Shown: piece after piece, positions 46,106-59,800 of the stretch
How positions within the stretch are numbered: position 1 is the first letter of the stretch
Layout: every line of letters begins with the position of its first letter
Source of the DNA: Dillenia suffruticosa
Lineage: Eukaryota > Streptophyta > Magnoliopsida > Dilleniales > Dilleniaceae
Reading direction: 5' to 3'
NCBI GenBank assembly: GCA_033439265.1
Contig: JAVTVX010000019.1
Coordinates: 6,021,501 to 6,085,500 of the forward strand
DNA length: 64,000 bases
The notes under the pieces: generated by a model
Told to the model about the DNA's origin: nothing
The model's database searches: none
What the model saw: the letters and a program-made list of their open reading frames with translations, nothing else
Translations under genes and position numbers: made by a program

Positions 46106-47276
46106 CCCAACCCACCCATGTTCTTTTTTTTTTTTTAATTTCTTATCTTTATCTCACATTTTTTTAAATAATAAAATAATAAAATAATAGAATAATAAAA
46201 TGTTAGCTTAAAATAAAATAATAAAAATGTTCAAAAATAAAATAATATTATTCTTCTAAAAAATAAAAGAAAAAAATTTTTAAATAAAAAATTAAAAAAA
46301 TTAAAAAAAAATCCATCGGTAATTGTCACTAAAATTTTCGTTGACAATCTGTCGTTATAATTTTATCGCACATTTTTTTAATAATAATAAAATAATATAA
46401 AATAATAATTTATTATAAAATAATAAAATGTTTGCTTAAAATAAAATAATAAAATTTTAAAAAAATATAATAATATTATTCTTCTAAAAAATAAAAGAAA
46501 AAGAATTATTAAATAAAAAAAATTAAAAAAATCCGTCGGTAATCCCTTATTAAAATTTTCGTCGGTAATCCATCACTAAAATTTCATCGATAATCCATCA
46601 CCGATAGATTTATAAAAAAATTAAAAAAAAAATTAAAATTTTAAAAAAATCTATCGATAGTCCATTGATAAAAATTCCATCGATAATCAATCGCTAAAAT
46701 TCTGTCAGTAATCCATCGTTGATAGATTTATAATTTTTTACTATAGATTACTACAGCGATAATTTAGCGACAGAAATATTTCCGTTGCTAATTTCCATCG
46801 CTAATCTTTAGGAATTATTTTCGATGTTAATCCATCGAAATTTTATCGCTATTACCGATGAAAGAAAATCTATTGATAACTTTTCGTCACTGATACTGTC
46901 TTTTCTTGTAATGTATTTTACTCTCATACTTTTTTTTATCTTACTTACATCTATTTTTTTTTTCCTTTATCTTGGGATAATTTTTTTCATTGAATATTTT
47001 AATTAAAATTTTCTAATGGTTTAAATTTGATATTGATTAAATTTGCACTAAATAAAGAAATAAAATATTTCTTTGATTAATTAACATAGAATAGCAAATT
47101 ATCTTTTTATTTGTCCATTAAATTAAATAATAAAATAATAAAATAAAAGAAAATTTAAAAAGATAAATAAATAAAAGAAAAATAAAAAGAGAATTATAAA
47201 ATAATAAAAGAGAAGAAAAAATAAAATAAATAAAAGAAAAATGAAAAAGAATTATAAAATAATAAAAGAGAAGAAA

Positions 47277-47798
47277 AATTAAAAAAATTAAAAAATTAAA
47301 AAAATTAAAAAAATTAAAAAATTAAAAAATTAAAAAAATTAAAAAAATTAAAAAAATTAAAAAATTAAAAAATTAAAAAATTAAAAAAATTAAAAAAATT
47401 AAAAAAATTAAAAAAATTAAAAAAATTAAAAAAATTAAAAAAATTAAAAAATTTAAAAAATTAAAAAATTTAAAAAAATTAAAAAAATTAAAAAAATTAA
47501 AAAAATTAAAAAAATTAAAAAAATTAAAAAATTAAAAAAATTAAAAAAATTAAAAAAATTAAAAAAATTAAAAAAAATTAAAAAAATTAAAAAAATTAAA
47601 AAAATTAAAAAAAATTAAAAAAAATTAAAAAAATTAAAAAAATTAAAAAATTTAAAAAATTTAAAAAAATTTAAAAAAATTAAAAAAATTAAAAAAATTA
47701 AAAAAATTAAAAAAAATTAAAAAAATTAAAAAAATTAAAAAAATTAAAAAAATTAAAAAAATTAAAAAAAAAATTAAAAAATTAAAAAAAATAAAAAA
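47277..47798. repeat. (AAAAAATT)n low-complexity tandem tract, about 520 bp
   Basis: More than sixty units of AAAAAATT, varying from 7 to 9 bases, in one unbroken run. It lies inside the CACTA-derived element between the nested insertion and the right subterminal repeats. Such a tract favours bent DNA and slippage. Confidence 0.9.
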
Positions 47799-48268
47799 AT
47801 TGAAAAATTAAAAAAAATAATAAATAAATAAAAAAACATGAAAAATAAATAATAAATAAATAAAAAATAAAAAAATCCATCGCTAATCCGTTACTAAAAT
47901 TTCCGTCACTAATTTATCGCTAAAATTTCCATCGCTAATCCATCGCTGATAGTTATACGTATTTTTTATTTTTTTATTCTTTTTCCCTTCACCCGTATAC
48001 CGATGGAAGAGCGACGAAAATTTTTTATCGCTAAAAATTCCGTTAGTAATCTTTCAATAATAGGTTTATAAATTTTATTTATTTTTTATTTTTTTACAGT
48101 GGATCACTACAGTGATGGATTTTCCGTCCCTAATTTTCATTGCTAATTCATCGCAAACTCTCGGTATTCTGTCTTAGATTAATACGTCACAAATCCGTCG
48201 CTCGTTATTATCAACGGATTTTTTTCATGGATAATTTTCCGTCGTTGATAACGTGTTTTCTTGTAGTG

Positions 48269-50830
48269 ATCACGTAGTAACACAAACAAAATCAACAAAA
48301 CAAGTCCAAGCTCACAATTTAAAATCAACAATTGTGGGGAAAGCTCATCCGATTCATCAAATACATGTACCGCTACAGGTTGAATGCTAAAATGCATACT
48401 TTGTAAAATAAATACACAAAACTCGCAACCTCACTATCATGATGCTGCCGTGTGATATAGGTGTCTTCATATTAAGATTAGCCAGAAAACACCAGATTCG
48501 ATGAAGCATACACGCAATACACAGCAACACTAGAGTATTAGGGTTCTAAAAAAGAGAGAATTCGTGAAGGGACAATTGAAGGGTTGATTTGAAAAAACTA
48601 GTAAATCATCTTATCTTGTCTCAATAAAACACAACTTAAAAGAAAAGGCGAAGAAGAGAAAGAAAAGGAAGCGAACTGCGAAAGTGGCTATAGGGCCTCT
48701 TTCGAGGCAGAAAAGTGCCATAGTGGTGGCAATCAAGGCCACCGCTCCACCTTGCAACGAGTGGTAAGGGCTCTGAATGTGATCCGTCAACACTTGCAAG
48801 GTGCAGTAGCCCATACCTACCACCACCACCCCCTAAGGTGGTTCTCGGCTCTTCCCTGCTACTAGTGATGGTGTGGTTGGAACTTTTCTCGTGTCGCCAT
48901 TGTCAGAGAGAAAAAGAGAGACCAATAGATTGAGACAATGAGAGTAAGCAAGCGAGAGAAAGAGAAAGAACAGGGAGAAAGAAGAGGGACAGAGAAGAGC
49001 GAGACAGATTCTCACTCTTCCCTTTTTAAATATATATTATATATTATTAAATAAAAATAACATTTTCAATATTTTATTATTACTTTAACAGGAAAAAAAA
49101 AAACAAAAAAAAGAACCCAGATGGAATGGCTAACTTTATATATTTTTATAGTTGATGGTATGTTTTTGTATTTTTTACAAGTTTGTAGGTATTATTATAT
49201 TTGGCCCTTAGTTTTGGGGCATTTATGTATTTTTTTTCCTTTATCAGTTATTACATTCCTTTCTTTGCCTAAATTAATAAAAAATGGCATAATATAAGAC
49301 CGCTCCATGGAAAAGTTGCCAACTTTGTAGTGGAAAATAGGAAATTTGTTCATAGATTTTGCCTAGTCCAAACTTCAAGCACCATTTCAAGCCAAAATTA
49401 TTCAGCAACAACATAGTGAAAATATTAAGGGTGGTGAGGATAAAGGCAAAGATAAATTTAAAAATTCCAAAAACTCATTAGAATCATAACTATGATAGTT
49501 TCTGAAGAATTTTAAAATAATACCGATTTTAGAAAAAATTATTATTTTTGTCTCTAGACGAGTTTACCTTTCACTTTAGTCTCTCTATCTTCTCGATCTT
49601 GATTGGTCAATAAATTTCTCTCTTTTTATCGCTCTTCATTTATTTCGACACTCTCTTTACTTCTCTTTCTAAGTCTTTGGATGATTAATGAATCTCCCTT
49701 CCTCTTTTTCTCTTTCTCTATTGATTGATTGCTAATCGATTTAATAACGTTGGTCTCTATGTCATTCCTATTAGACCAACGAAATATTAGTGTATTATTA
49801 GTATGAAAAACTCTAGATGTTTCCAACTGTGTTGATTTGATACAGCATTGATAAATGACAACGCGGGTGCAATTCTTTGATTTGGAGTGTTATTGGATGT
49901 ACGCCGTCTCCTTATTTCTTGAGCAACAACCAATTTTGATAATGTTAATCGGGTTTAGAGCTGGTTCCCGATTTTGGAAGGGTCTGGAATTGCTTTGGGA
50001 AGGAAGAATTACATGAACTCAAGAATGAAAGAGGGAAAAGAACCCACATTACAGAAACAGGACCGATTAACTTGCCGAATTACATTGGAAAATTTTCATA
50101 TCTATATTCTCCGTCTCTTTCTTTGCGTCCTAAAATATATCGTGACAATTTTAAAACTATCAGCACTAATGCATTAGATTCCATAAAGAAAAACTTGAAA
50201 GCTATATTGGTCCTGGCCCATCCGGTCTTTCATGCACCTATTAACAACGTGGAAAGCTCTCTCTATCCACTATTGTATCACCTTGTTGATATCAAACCTA
50301 AAATGCTATTCCCAGCTAGATTCTTTGTATTTTTTTTTATTATTATTTTTTTTTATTTTCAACACAAGCTCGAGGTTCAATCGTTGCTGTTTTTCTTGAT
50401 GCTTAGTCGAGTTAATCTCATATAGAACATTTATAAATTTCTTGCATGTTAGTGTTTGGATTCATTCATGAAAGAAGCACAATTAAAACATAATATGTAT
50501 GCAAAATTTATATATATATTTACGAGTTAATATTAGATCGAAATAATTAAAAAAAAAACTATCTTATTGTACCATGACTATAATAACGGTGAAATGATTT
50601 TGCACTTTCGGTCTTTGCTGCGTTTAGCATGTTCAAAGGGATTGCCGAGAGAAACATTTATCTTTTGCTAGAAATTAGGGAAAACCCCCCACCAAAATTT
50701 CTTGCGAGATCCGGATAATGTCCAGCCCGACCCAAGATTGTGGCGTGGCGTGGCTTGGCGAGGGGATGCCGGATTAGCAACGAAACGAGAGGCAACCAAA
50801 ATGCCACTCCCAAAAAACGATTAATAAAAG
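48269..50830. other. Intergenic sequence and promoter side of the PGPP1-like gene, no gene recognised
   Basis: Several frames of 60-117 codons exist on both strands but show no recognisable domain, and they are mainly low-complexity (for example the Glu/Lys/Arg stretch at 48630-48680 and the GA-rich 48910-49010). The last 200 bases before 50831 (GTGGCGTGGCGTGGCTTGG near 50742) are probably the promoter and leader of the downstream gene. No TATA box can be assigned with confidence. Confidence 0.45.
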
Positions 50831-53800
50831 ATGCAGGCCACCTTCATACCTTCTTTTCCCGTAAGCTGTCGCTCTATCCCTTCACAGCTCCACCAGATTA
50901 ATCATCCCCGACGTCCTCTCATTCACAAGCCGCACATTAGAGCATCCCTTATCGCAGATAAATGCTCCTACACTGTCGCAGCAACCAGCAGCTGCAGTAA
51001 ACAACATCACAACAAGAACAGCCACCCGTATTCAGAAGAATCTTTTTCTGCAATTGATAACAATAGCAGCACCAACGCCAAAATTAACTACTGCCCGGTT
51101 CATCTCGTCCAAAACCAACAAGACCTCAAGGAAGAGGAAATCGATGATAAAGTTGTTGAGTCTTGTTGGGGCATTTTGACAAACATGAAGTGGACAGACT
51201 TGAAAGCAGCGTTTGGGCAGCGAATTAACTTGGAGGGGATTGTTTCATCGGGTTCAGTGTTCTTTAAAGATAAGCATTTGGCGTTGCCTCATGTGGCTGT
51301 GCCTGATATTAGGTGGATTGATTGGGGAGAGTTACAGAGAAAGGGATTTAAAGGTGTTGTTTTCGACAAGGATAACACCCTCACTGCTCCTTATTCTCTT
51401 GCTTTGTGGCCTTCTCTTCGTTCTTCTCTGGAGCAATGCAAATCCATATTTGGTGGCAATATTGCCATCTTTAGTAATTCCGCTGGTAACCCAAATTTTA
51501 TTTGGTTTTCTCCCTATCGTTGTTGTTCTCTATTTCATTTACTTGTAAATATGTGGATTTACATTATTTTTGTGAACTAGGGCTCCAGGAATATGACCCG
51601 GATGGTTCAAAAGCAAAGATACTTGAGGAGGCCCTTGGAATCAAGGTGATTAGGCATCGTAAGTATTTGTTATTTGAATAATTCATTATTGGATGTTTGT
51701 ATTTCCATCTCGTAACCATGTTCCCTCCATGTCCTAGTTGTGTTGTATGTAGTATAAAAATTTGGCATTTTGTTTCTTATCTGCACATTGCCACTTATGT
51801 CTGCCTATTACCGAAATATTAAGAGAAACGTAGTGTTGATTGTATGTGATTTTCACCTCGCAATAGTATTTTTATCATGCTAGCATTTTCAATTGGACAG
51901 CTCTTCACAGTTGGGATTCTAACATTCAAGAATATTTTTCCTATTCAGTTCTTGCTTTGTTTGAATGCATTGACATGTCCCAAATTTGGGAGCCTCTTGT
52001 TTTAGCTTTTCGCCATTAATTTTGGAACATGAGATGGGTAGGAACGAAAATGTATCACACATGAGTGTATTGAAGACTCTCTGTTTGTTAATAAATATTC
52101 CAGGGCTGGCTTATTAGTATAGTTTTTGTTATTATGAGTGCCTTGTTGGTTAGCTAATTCTTTCTATATCTTTGTACAAGGTAGATCTATGCTAACAGTT
52201 GCAGCTTATAACCACTACTTTTATGCATCTGTTTCCTAAACTTAGAGGTGAAGAAGCCTGCTGGGACATCTGAGGATATTGAAAGACACTTTGGTTGTGA
52301 ATCCGAAAAGCTAGTTATGGTATGCTAAACATATTCAGTTGTCAGAATTACTGTTGTGCTTTTGTTTCTTTTTTGCAACATGAACATCCACATTCGGCTA
52401 TTCTTAGGTGGGTGACCGCCGCTTCACTGACATTGTTTTCGGGAATCGAAATGGCTTTTTGACAATATTGACTGACCCACTGACCTCCGTTGAGGAACCT
52501 CTCATTGTTCAGCAGGTTGGTTTTACTTTTCTTCATATTTTTTTGATGTGACCACCTGGGAAACTTGGACTGTCCTTGTATTTGTGGAGGATGTTATTTG
52601 TGAAACTAGGATTGCAATTATGACCATGATTCTTTTGATGCAATGGAATTAATTCTCTTTGGTTCTTATATTTGTGGAGGATGTTAAAAGGCAAACTCCA
52701 ATTATAATCCTATAGACTCTGAATTTGCAGGGATAATTTGCATCTTAGTCAGATCAAGCATTTCTTAGATCTATCTAAGCTACCCTCATGGATAACAGGC
52801 TCAAATAAAAAAATTAATACTTATTGGCATATTGTTAACTCTAGCATATCCCCAAACCAACTCAAGAGAAGAGAAGTTACCACACTTCTTTCTGGCACTT
52901 TCTTGAATTTAAAATTAGAAGTAGCTAGAAGGGTCTTCTTTCTTTTTTTTTCAGTCTCGGACAAAAAGTGACTCTCATCATGGTTCACTTATTCTTTTTT
53001 CAATCTCCTAGCCACACCGTGCATTTGAGTATTCAATGTTTATGAGAAATAGCTCTAATTGGAACATCAAAGCAGAAAGAGATTGAAACCATTTAATTTG
53101 TTGAAAGACTATGTATGAAATCAAATCCCAATATTAGAGGGATGCTTTGCATCATCACCTCTCTGGGTGGCATCGCCCCTGTGGGCAGGATATTTCGATT
53201 ACCTTGCCTTTAATTAGTATATTTTCATACTTTCCATAAGTGATGAAAACCCTTTTTCCTTGTTCAAAACTTGTGCATGTATGAAAGGGTGAAGGTTTTG
53301 AAGGCCTGTAAAGCATCGTTTGCTAAAACAATACTTTTATAGATTTTAGCTTGGAAATCATTTTCAAGTTGTAATTCTTTGCCAAAATCATGCTCTGCTT
53401 GCATGGGATCACATTTATCAACGAAAAGCTCGATTAAGGGGAAGTCAACATTTGACCGTAGAGATCCGGCCAAGCAAACATCACTAATCTTTCCATTAGG
53501 TGCAAAATTCATAAACTCTGCTAGGCAAAATATGCTCTAATCAAGGTCATAGCAAATATGTATTTGGTAAAGCTAAACCATGGTAGTAACATATATCAAG
53601 CTAAACCAAATTTAGCATATTAAATTCTTCAAAGATCATGGTATTAGCTCACCCAATTTGACATGGAATTCTTTTAAAATCATGGCATGTATAATTACAA
53701 ATCTAACATGATAAGACCTCAAAGATAATGATAGCAGGAGATACTCAACTAGCATAGTAAAGTGCTCAAAAACTATAATATTCTAGGCTTGAATATATTT

Positions 53801-56800
53801 CAAAAAATCAAATCTTTGTATCACCCAAATTTTCATAGCAAAAAAAAAAAAAAAAAAACCGAAGATCATGGCATTAATACTCCTAAAATCATCCTAATCA
53901 TGGATCATAAAATTTCCTCTTAAGATCTCAACATGAGAAACATCAAGCACATTAAATATATTCTCCACAAATCATAATGCTTGGTGACCCAGGTAAGCTT
54001 GTTGTGGCATTTTAAACATGAGATCAAGGCAGCAAATCATTCCAAATGCAACACATAATGTCTAAGCACATAGTGAAGGAGTCCTTGTTTTCGTTTTGCT
54101 AGAGAAAGCATTTTCTCAACTCATTGAACCAGACAATTTCACAAGAAAAACTTGAATTTGACCACAAGCTGTCCATATAGCCTTAAACATTAAAATTATC
54201 AACCTTCCTCATCAAAACATAAATAAACTTCATATTTTTGGTTACCTATAGGCTTTAGCATGTAGCTGTTCAAGTTTACGTGATGAACATCTCAAATAAC
54301 ATGTGAAACCTCATTCTTAGAGCAATGAAGATGATCCCTTAATCATGTTATGCTGGGTAAGTGATCAAAGCATGAAACACCCTAACTAGCATTAAAATCT
54401 TCCAAAAAATCATAACTAATCATCCGACATGCATTAAAGCAGCAAGGATCAGTATAGCACATAATCAAGGGTACTGTCTATGAAGATGGAAAATCCACAA
54501 TAGCCTTAGCCCACCAGAAATCACCAAAGAATCCAAGTACTAACTAAGATCACCAACCATGGAAAATTATCAAAATCAAGCTTAAATCCTAATTTATGCT
54601 TAGATATAGCTAAACCACAAACAACCAATTAGATAACAAGCCAAAAAACTCACCTAAATCACCAAAAGGGGTGGGTCATCACATGATCACCATAGGAGGA
54701 CAATTCTTGCTCTCGCCCTCTCTTTCTCACACCCACGCTTTAAACACTTGCACCACTTAATCTGCACACATCTTCAACTCCTCTTGGCTTATATTCCAGC
54801 GCCAAAACCCCATTCTTGAAACCCCAAAGCAGTCTGACACAAAACCCTCCCCAAACCTCAAAACCTCCCAAGAAAATGCCTAATATTTGGAAGATGTGTT
54901 TGGAAGTGGTTTTTCGATCTTTTTGATTATGCAGTAATCAGGAGTGGTCAATTAGAGCATGAAAAGCTGACTACATTGGTCCTACGTACTCTATGGGATG
55001 GAATGGAAGATATAAGGAAATTCTTGAATGGGAAAAGGATCCAATGACTTCAATATCTGCAAGAGGGAACTGGAGACTTCAGAGATAGCCAGCAGCGGAT
55101 GGGTATAAAGAAGTGTATGCTCTTTCGTCACCAAAGGTGGCAGATTGGGTATTGTTCATTTTTTTTTCCAGATGTAGTCGGTGGTAGGGATTTCATAGCC
55201 ACTTTCATTCTAAAGGAAAGCAAAGAACAATAATTCTTTAGTCAATATGAACCCTACCTCCTTAACAACCTGTTCCCTCTTACCTGATTATTATAACATA
55301 GAATTCACTCTATGTCTTTATTCTCTATGTCTTTATTCTACTAGTTATTGGAGCACATCCATATATATGGATAGATGGTAGGAGTCGTTATCTTCTGAAC
55401 TTCACCTCTAACATATGTGATTCTTTTAAATAATCATTTTTCTCATAGCTTATTAATTCAATCTTGAAATGGCCATATTTTACTTATTGGTTAGCTCAAA
55501 AGGATTAGAAAACCAGTCGTCTATGCTCTGTTCCTCACCAATAGATTTGCTAATAATTGGAATAGCTCTTTCTCTCTCACTCTCTCTCCTTCCTCTCTCT
55601 CTCTCTGAGCTAAATGTCAATTCATGTGTCCACAAACACATTGGGGATGAACACCCCTCTCAACAAGCATTTTAAATTTTATCTTTTAACCAAAATGTGA
55701 CATAACGTCCTTTCAAAGAGAAATCTCTGCAGATACTTTTCTCATTCCATTCCGTGGTTTCACCCATAACTGTTGGCAAGTTGTTGCAGAACCAGAAAAA
55801 GGATGTGGCATGGTATTGCTCTCTGTTCAATAAAGACCATCAATATTCACTCACTTCTGTATTCAAATCTTTTGCCAAATCTGTAGATCTGTGATTCAGA
55901 AGAGGGATTGGATCAGGACGCCTTGGGTTGACAAATTCTTCTAATGATCCTACTTGTTTGATGTGAAGACTTATCTATATTATTTTTATTTTTCTCCATT
56001 TCTGCCCTATTCTTTGAGAACTCCAACTAACCAGCTGATGTTTTGGGGAACTCTTGTATATGATAAGAATTCTACAGCAACCAGTTGCGTCCTTGCCACT
56101 TAGTCCCATCCTTGAGTGTTGTTTGCTATAATAGATCTAGCATGGGGAGAAGGAAACGAAGGATTAAATTCCACAATAAGGTTTTCTGATTGGTTACCTT
56201 GCTGCAAATACAATTCCTCTCTAACTCAAATCTAACCTATAAACATTCCTGCTTCATTAAGGAACTGCAAGACTGAACTGGATCACCCTCCTTGCACTAG
56301 CTAATTCACTGTGATGTCCGATTGATTAATGCTACTGCTCTTGGATGGCTGCTTACTGTTTTGACAAAGCGCTAATACTTTGCAGAAGTTTGATGGTCAA
56401 CACATTGCTCCTTGATCAAGTGATGGAGATAGTATTGAATGCCATATTTGATTCACAAAAGGGTACTACAATCTGCTCCTACCTGCTCAAATGAGGCAAT
56501 ATTAGACCCTTCCTCCTTGAAATTCCTGTATTCCATTTCTTTGCCCTAGGCTTGGCATGGTACTATTTGTTCTTAATGCCCATCATAGTGGATTTACCAA
56601 GTTCCTCCACACTTTTAGCCTGCTATAGTCCAGTTCCATCAACAAGCCCTTCTTTTGCCATTCTTGAAATTTGTAGCCTCATCTCATTACAACACTCTCT
56701 CCAAAGATTTTGCTCTCCCTGTAAGGTTGTGAAGCAAAAAGTGTTCCTCCCAATAATGTGGAATCTACTAGCTTCATTCTCAAAGTATCTGTCTTATAAT

Positions 56801-59800
56801 TTGTAACTGTTTCAGTTGCATCCAGTCTATGTTCTTATCTTGTAATATGCCACAATATATATGCCTCAAGATATCAAATTCACTTTGTTTAGTGATGCAG
56901 GAACATTCAAGAAATTAGAAAGTTTCTACTTTTTTTTTTTTTTTTTTTTTTTTCCTAGTAGTTTTTCTTCTTTATTTAAGTTTCTATTTAGAAAGTTCCT
57001 ATTTTTCTTTTTGTTTTTGATTCTAACTTTTTAATAACTAATTAGGAGGTTTAACGTAATTAAAAAGTTTTAGTCTAGAATTAAGGTTTGTCTTAACAAG
57101 TATAAATACGACAATAGTAGTTACTTGACTATTGTTTTCTATCTTGATGAAAAATTTCATTTTCGTTTTAAAACCTAATTTATTAATATTGTTCCAACCA
57201 CAGTCACCCTATTTCAGCCCTAATTGTAGAGATCTAATAGCCTTAAACTCTCCCGGTTGGTATTAGAGCTGGTAGAAATTCAGACTTTCTTTCCTGCCAT
57301 TCAGATTTTATTCCTGCCCTGAAATTCAGAAAATTGTTCCCACAATTCAGACAATTTTTCCAGATTTCGGAAAACATTTTTTTTTCCTGAATTCAGAGAT
57401 TTCCCCCCCCTTTTGAACAAATAGTTTGTTGAGGTGGAAGGAATCAACCCTAACAAACAGAGTTGGCCAAGATGTGGAGAATGATTGAGGACTTGACCCC
57501 AGCTGCACAAGCCTTGCGGCGTCAGGACCCCATGGAAGCCTGAATCGAGATTCTGGAAGGTGACTACAAACAATTCGAGAGTCAAGATCATGAGATTGAA
57601 GAGGCAGTCAAGAAATGTGAAACCTTTTCATGAAGCTGGACCCACGAATTGAGCGGATGAGGTGGATTGGAAGAGTGGTTATTATACAATCTTGATTTAA
57701 ATGGTGGAGTTTTTTATGAAGAGTTAGATCTAAATTTTGATGGATAGGATGAGTACGAGTGAGATCACTTTTGGAGGTCTCCCTCTTAGTTCTTTTATGG
57801 AAGAAGTTGTAAACGAACATGTGTTTGACTCCTATATCTATGATGAGGATGAAGTTTAAGATGAAACTAAATGATTAATGGAAACTCCTAGCCCCGTTAA
57901 GCATGGTGAACAAAAGTTGCCAGACTTGTGTACAGTCCCCGAAAAGAAATCTGCAAAAGGTGGAAAAGGATGCAACCAGTTTGTACTAGCAAACCAATGG
58001 AACAGTTGGACCTGTTTATTCGCTGAGGAACTAGCTGAAGATATCTCCAGTGGCAGAAAGGTGCAAGAACTTTGTGGACACTTGCCCATGTGACCATGTT
58101 ATAAATATAGCAAACAAATGGATACAAATGCGCATCCAGAGGTAGACTCATGTAATGGCATTGGTTTGACTAGAGTTTTAACTATCCCCATGGTAGTGCA
58201 TGTCTTGAGAACTGATGTGGTTGAAGACAAAAGAAAAGATCTTCCAATAGTTATGATGGAGCAGGAAATTATGGAAACAATAAATGAACATGCAACAGTT
58301 ATAGTATGTGGAGAGATGGTGTAACAAGACAACTCAAGTCCCACAGTTGCTTTATGTAGCCGGCTATGGCTCAAGAGGATCTGGTCTTAGAAGTGGTATT
58401 GCTGGTGTTACACAGCCACGCCATGTTGCTGTTCTTGCACTGCCAAGCAGGTGATGTATGAGCTTGGTCTACATCTATGAAAGGAGGTCGGCTGTCAAGT
58501 TAGGTACGACAAGAGGATTGGAGAGAGTTTGTTCCATCTAATTCATGACTGATGGAATTTTATTGCGAGAAGTTCACAGTGACTTCTCGTTAAGGCACTA
58601 CTCTGTTGTAATTCTGGATGAAGCTCATGAGAGAAGCTTGAATACAGATATGCTTATTGGAATGCTTTCCGGTGTTATTCAAGTCAGAGTTTTTATGAGG
58701 AGCAACAAAGGAAGCATGCGGGTGAGATGAAGGATTAGGGGCTCACCCCATACACAAAGTGCTTCCTGGCTTAGTGCGGGGGTAGGGGGAGGGTGGGTGT
58801 TTATGTACGCAGCCTTTCCCTTGCATTTTTGCAAAGAGGCTGTTTTCACATCTCGAACCCGTGATCTCGAGGTCACCAAAGGATTACATCTAAGAAATTG
58901 ACCTGGTTCCAGCCATATGAGTCCCAGCTTGAGGATTACATCTAAGAAATTGCCACTCACCGAAACTGTTCTTTGCTTAGGTTTATGCCACTCCTCCATT
59001 TATGCTCTTGAACTGCAATGAGTTAATTTTTCGCGTCCTAGCCCAAAGTGAAATCGTGGCATCCTCATGCAACTTCTAGCTTTGAAGTCAAACTCTCTTT
59101 GATGACTGATTGCCTCCTGATGAAATCCTTTGTTGAAATTCATGCTGCTGTAGTGCACTGATCTGTCCACAGCTTTCCTAGAGAAAAATGGTTCTTGCTT
59201 TCTTCAATGCAGCATAAGAACCAGCTGAAAGGTTTCTTTGGAGGACAACAACTTGAAAGCTTCAAGATATCTCAGTCCTCACAATAAACTTGCAACTCTA
59301 CATACTGAAACAACAAAAACTCCATGATGATCCAACATGTGTTGGACAAGCTATTTGCTTTCCCACATCAAATATTTGTACTTCTGTTTCTCCATGGTCC
59401 AAAATTGTTCTGAAATTTTACTGAAAATGAAAGATATTCTGAAACTTTGCACATGATGTTGCACTATACTTGGTGAAGCAGACCTACTGTTGACCTGTTA
59501 GTGTTAATCATCGGTGTTGAATTACTGTATTGCAGTTCTATCTGAGTTACATTTATATTAATCTGCTGTACATCATCAAATCAGTAAGGGTAATGTGATA
59601 CATTCTAGTCATGCACTTAAAGGCATACTGGAGCAGAACACCTACATAATTTTCATGGAATTGGGATTAGGACCAGAGCATGCACATCACATCTTATGGC
59701 TTTTCTGTTACAGACTAAAACCTTCAAGCTGAGAAAAGTGACATGGTTTGACTGGACAAATTATGGGGATATGAGGAAGATTGTTTATCGACCCTGTGCA

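Larger units (their letters stand above)
45593..46913 (-). mobile_element. Complete non-autonomous CACTA element nested in another, 1321 bp, TSD TAT
   Basis: It starts CACTACTAGAAAA (45593) and ends TTTTCTTGTAATG (46913), a TIR pair with two differences. TAT flanks both sides (45590-45592 and 46914-46916). Removing it rejoins matching AT-rich CTCTCAC-TTTTTT sequence on either side. Read on the minus strand, its internal order (AT-rich tandem units, tRNA-like segment, GC-rich block, subterminal repeats, TIR) equals that of the CACTA at 9942-11276 read on the plus strand, apart from the better developed GC block. Confidence 0.88.
44880..48268. mobile_element. CACTA-derived element, non-autonomous, containing a nested CACTA
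   Basis: The right end TTTTCTTGTAGTG (ending 48268) is a standard CACTA terminus. The left end is less certain: TACTATAGAAGATCC at 44880 resembles the terminus with changes. I see no matching 3-bp duplication, so the left boundary may be a few bases to hundreds of bases off. Subterminal CCGTCGCTAA / ATCGATGG-type repeats flank both sides (44890-45235 and 47870-48260). Inside are a GC-rich block, a tRNA-like segment, the nested element 45593-46913, and a long A/T tract. There is no transposase gene. Confidence 0.65.

Noticed and set aside
47277-47798. CRISPR-like or satellite array
   Set aside because: It is a simple octamer tract without spacers, in a plant nuclear setting.
58881-58952. 20-bp perfect duplication GGATTACATCTAAGAAATTG 32 bp apart next to the SINE
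   Set aside because: Considered as SINE target duplications, but both copies lie on the same side of the SINE, so it is only a local duplication.
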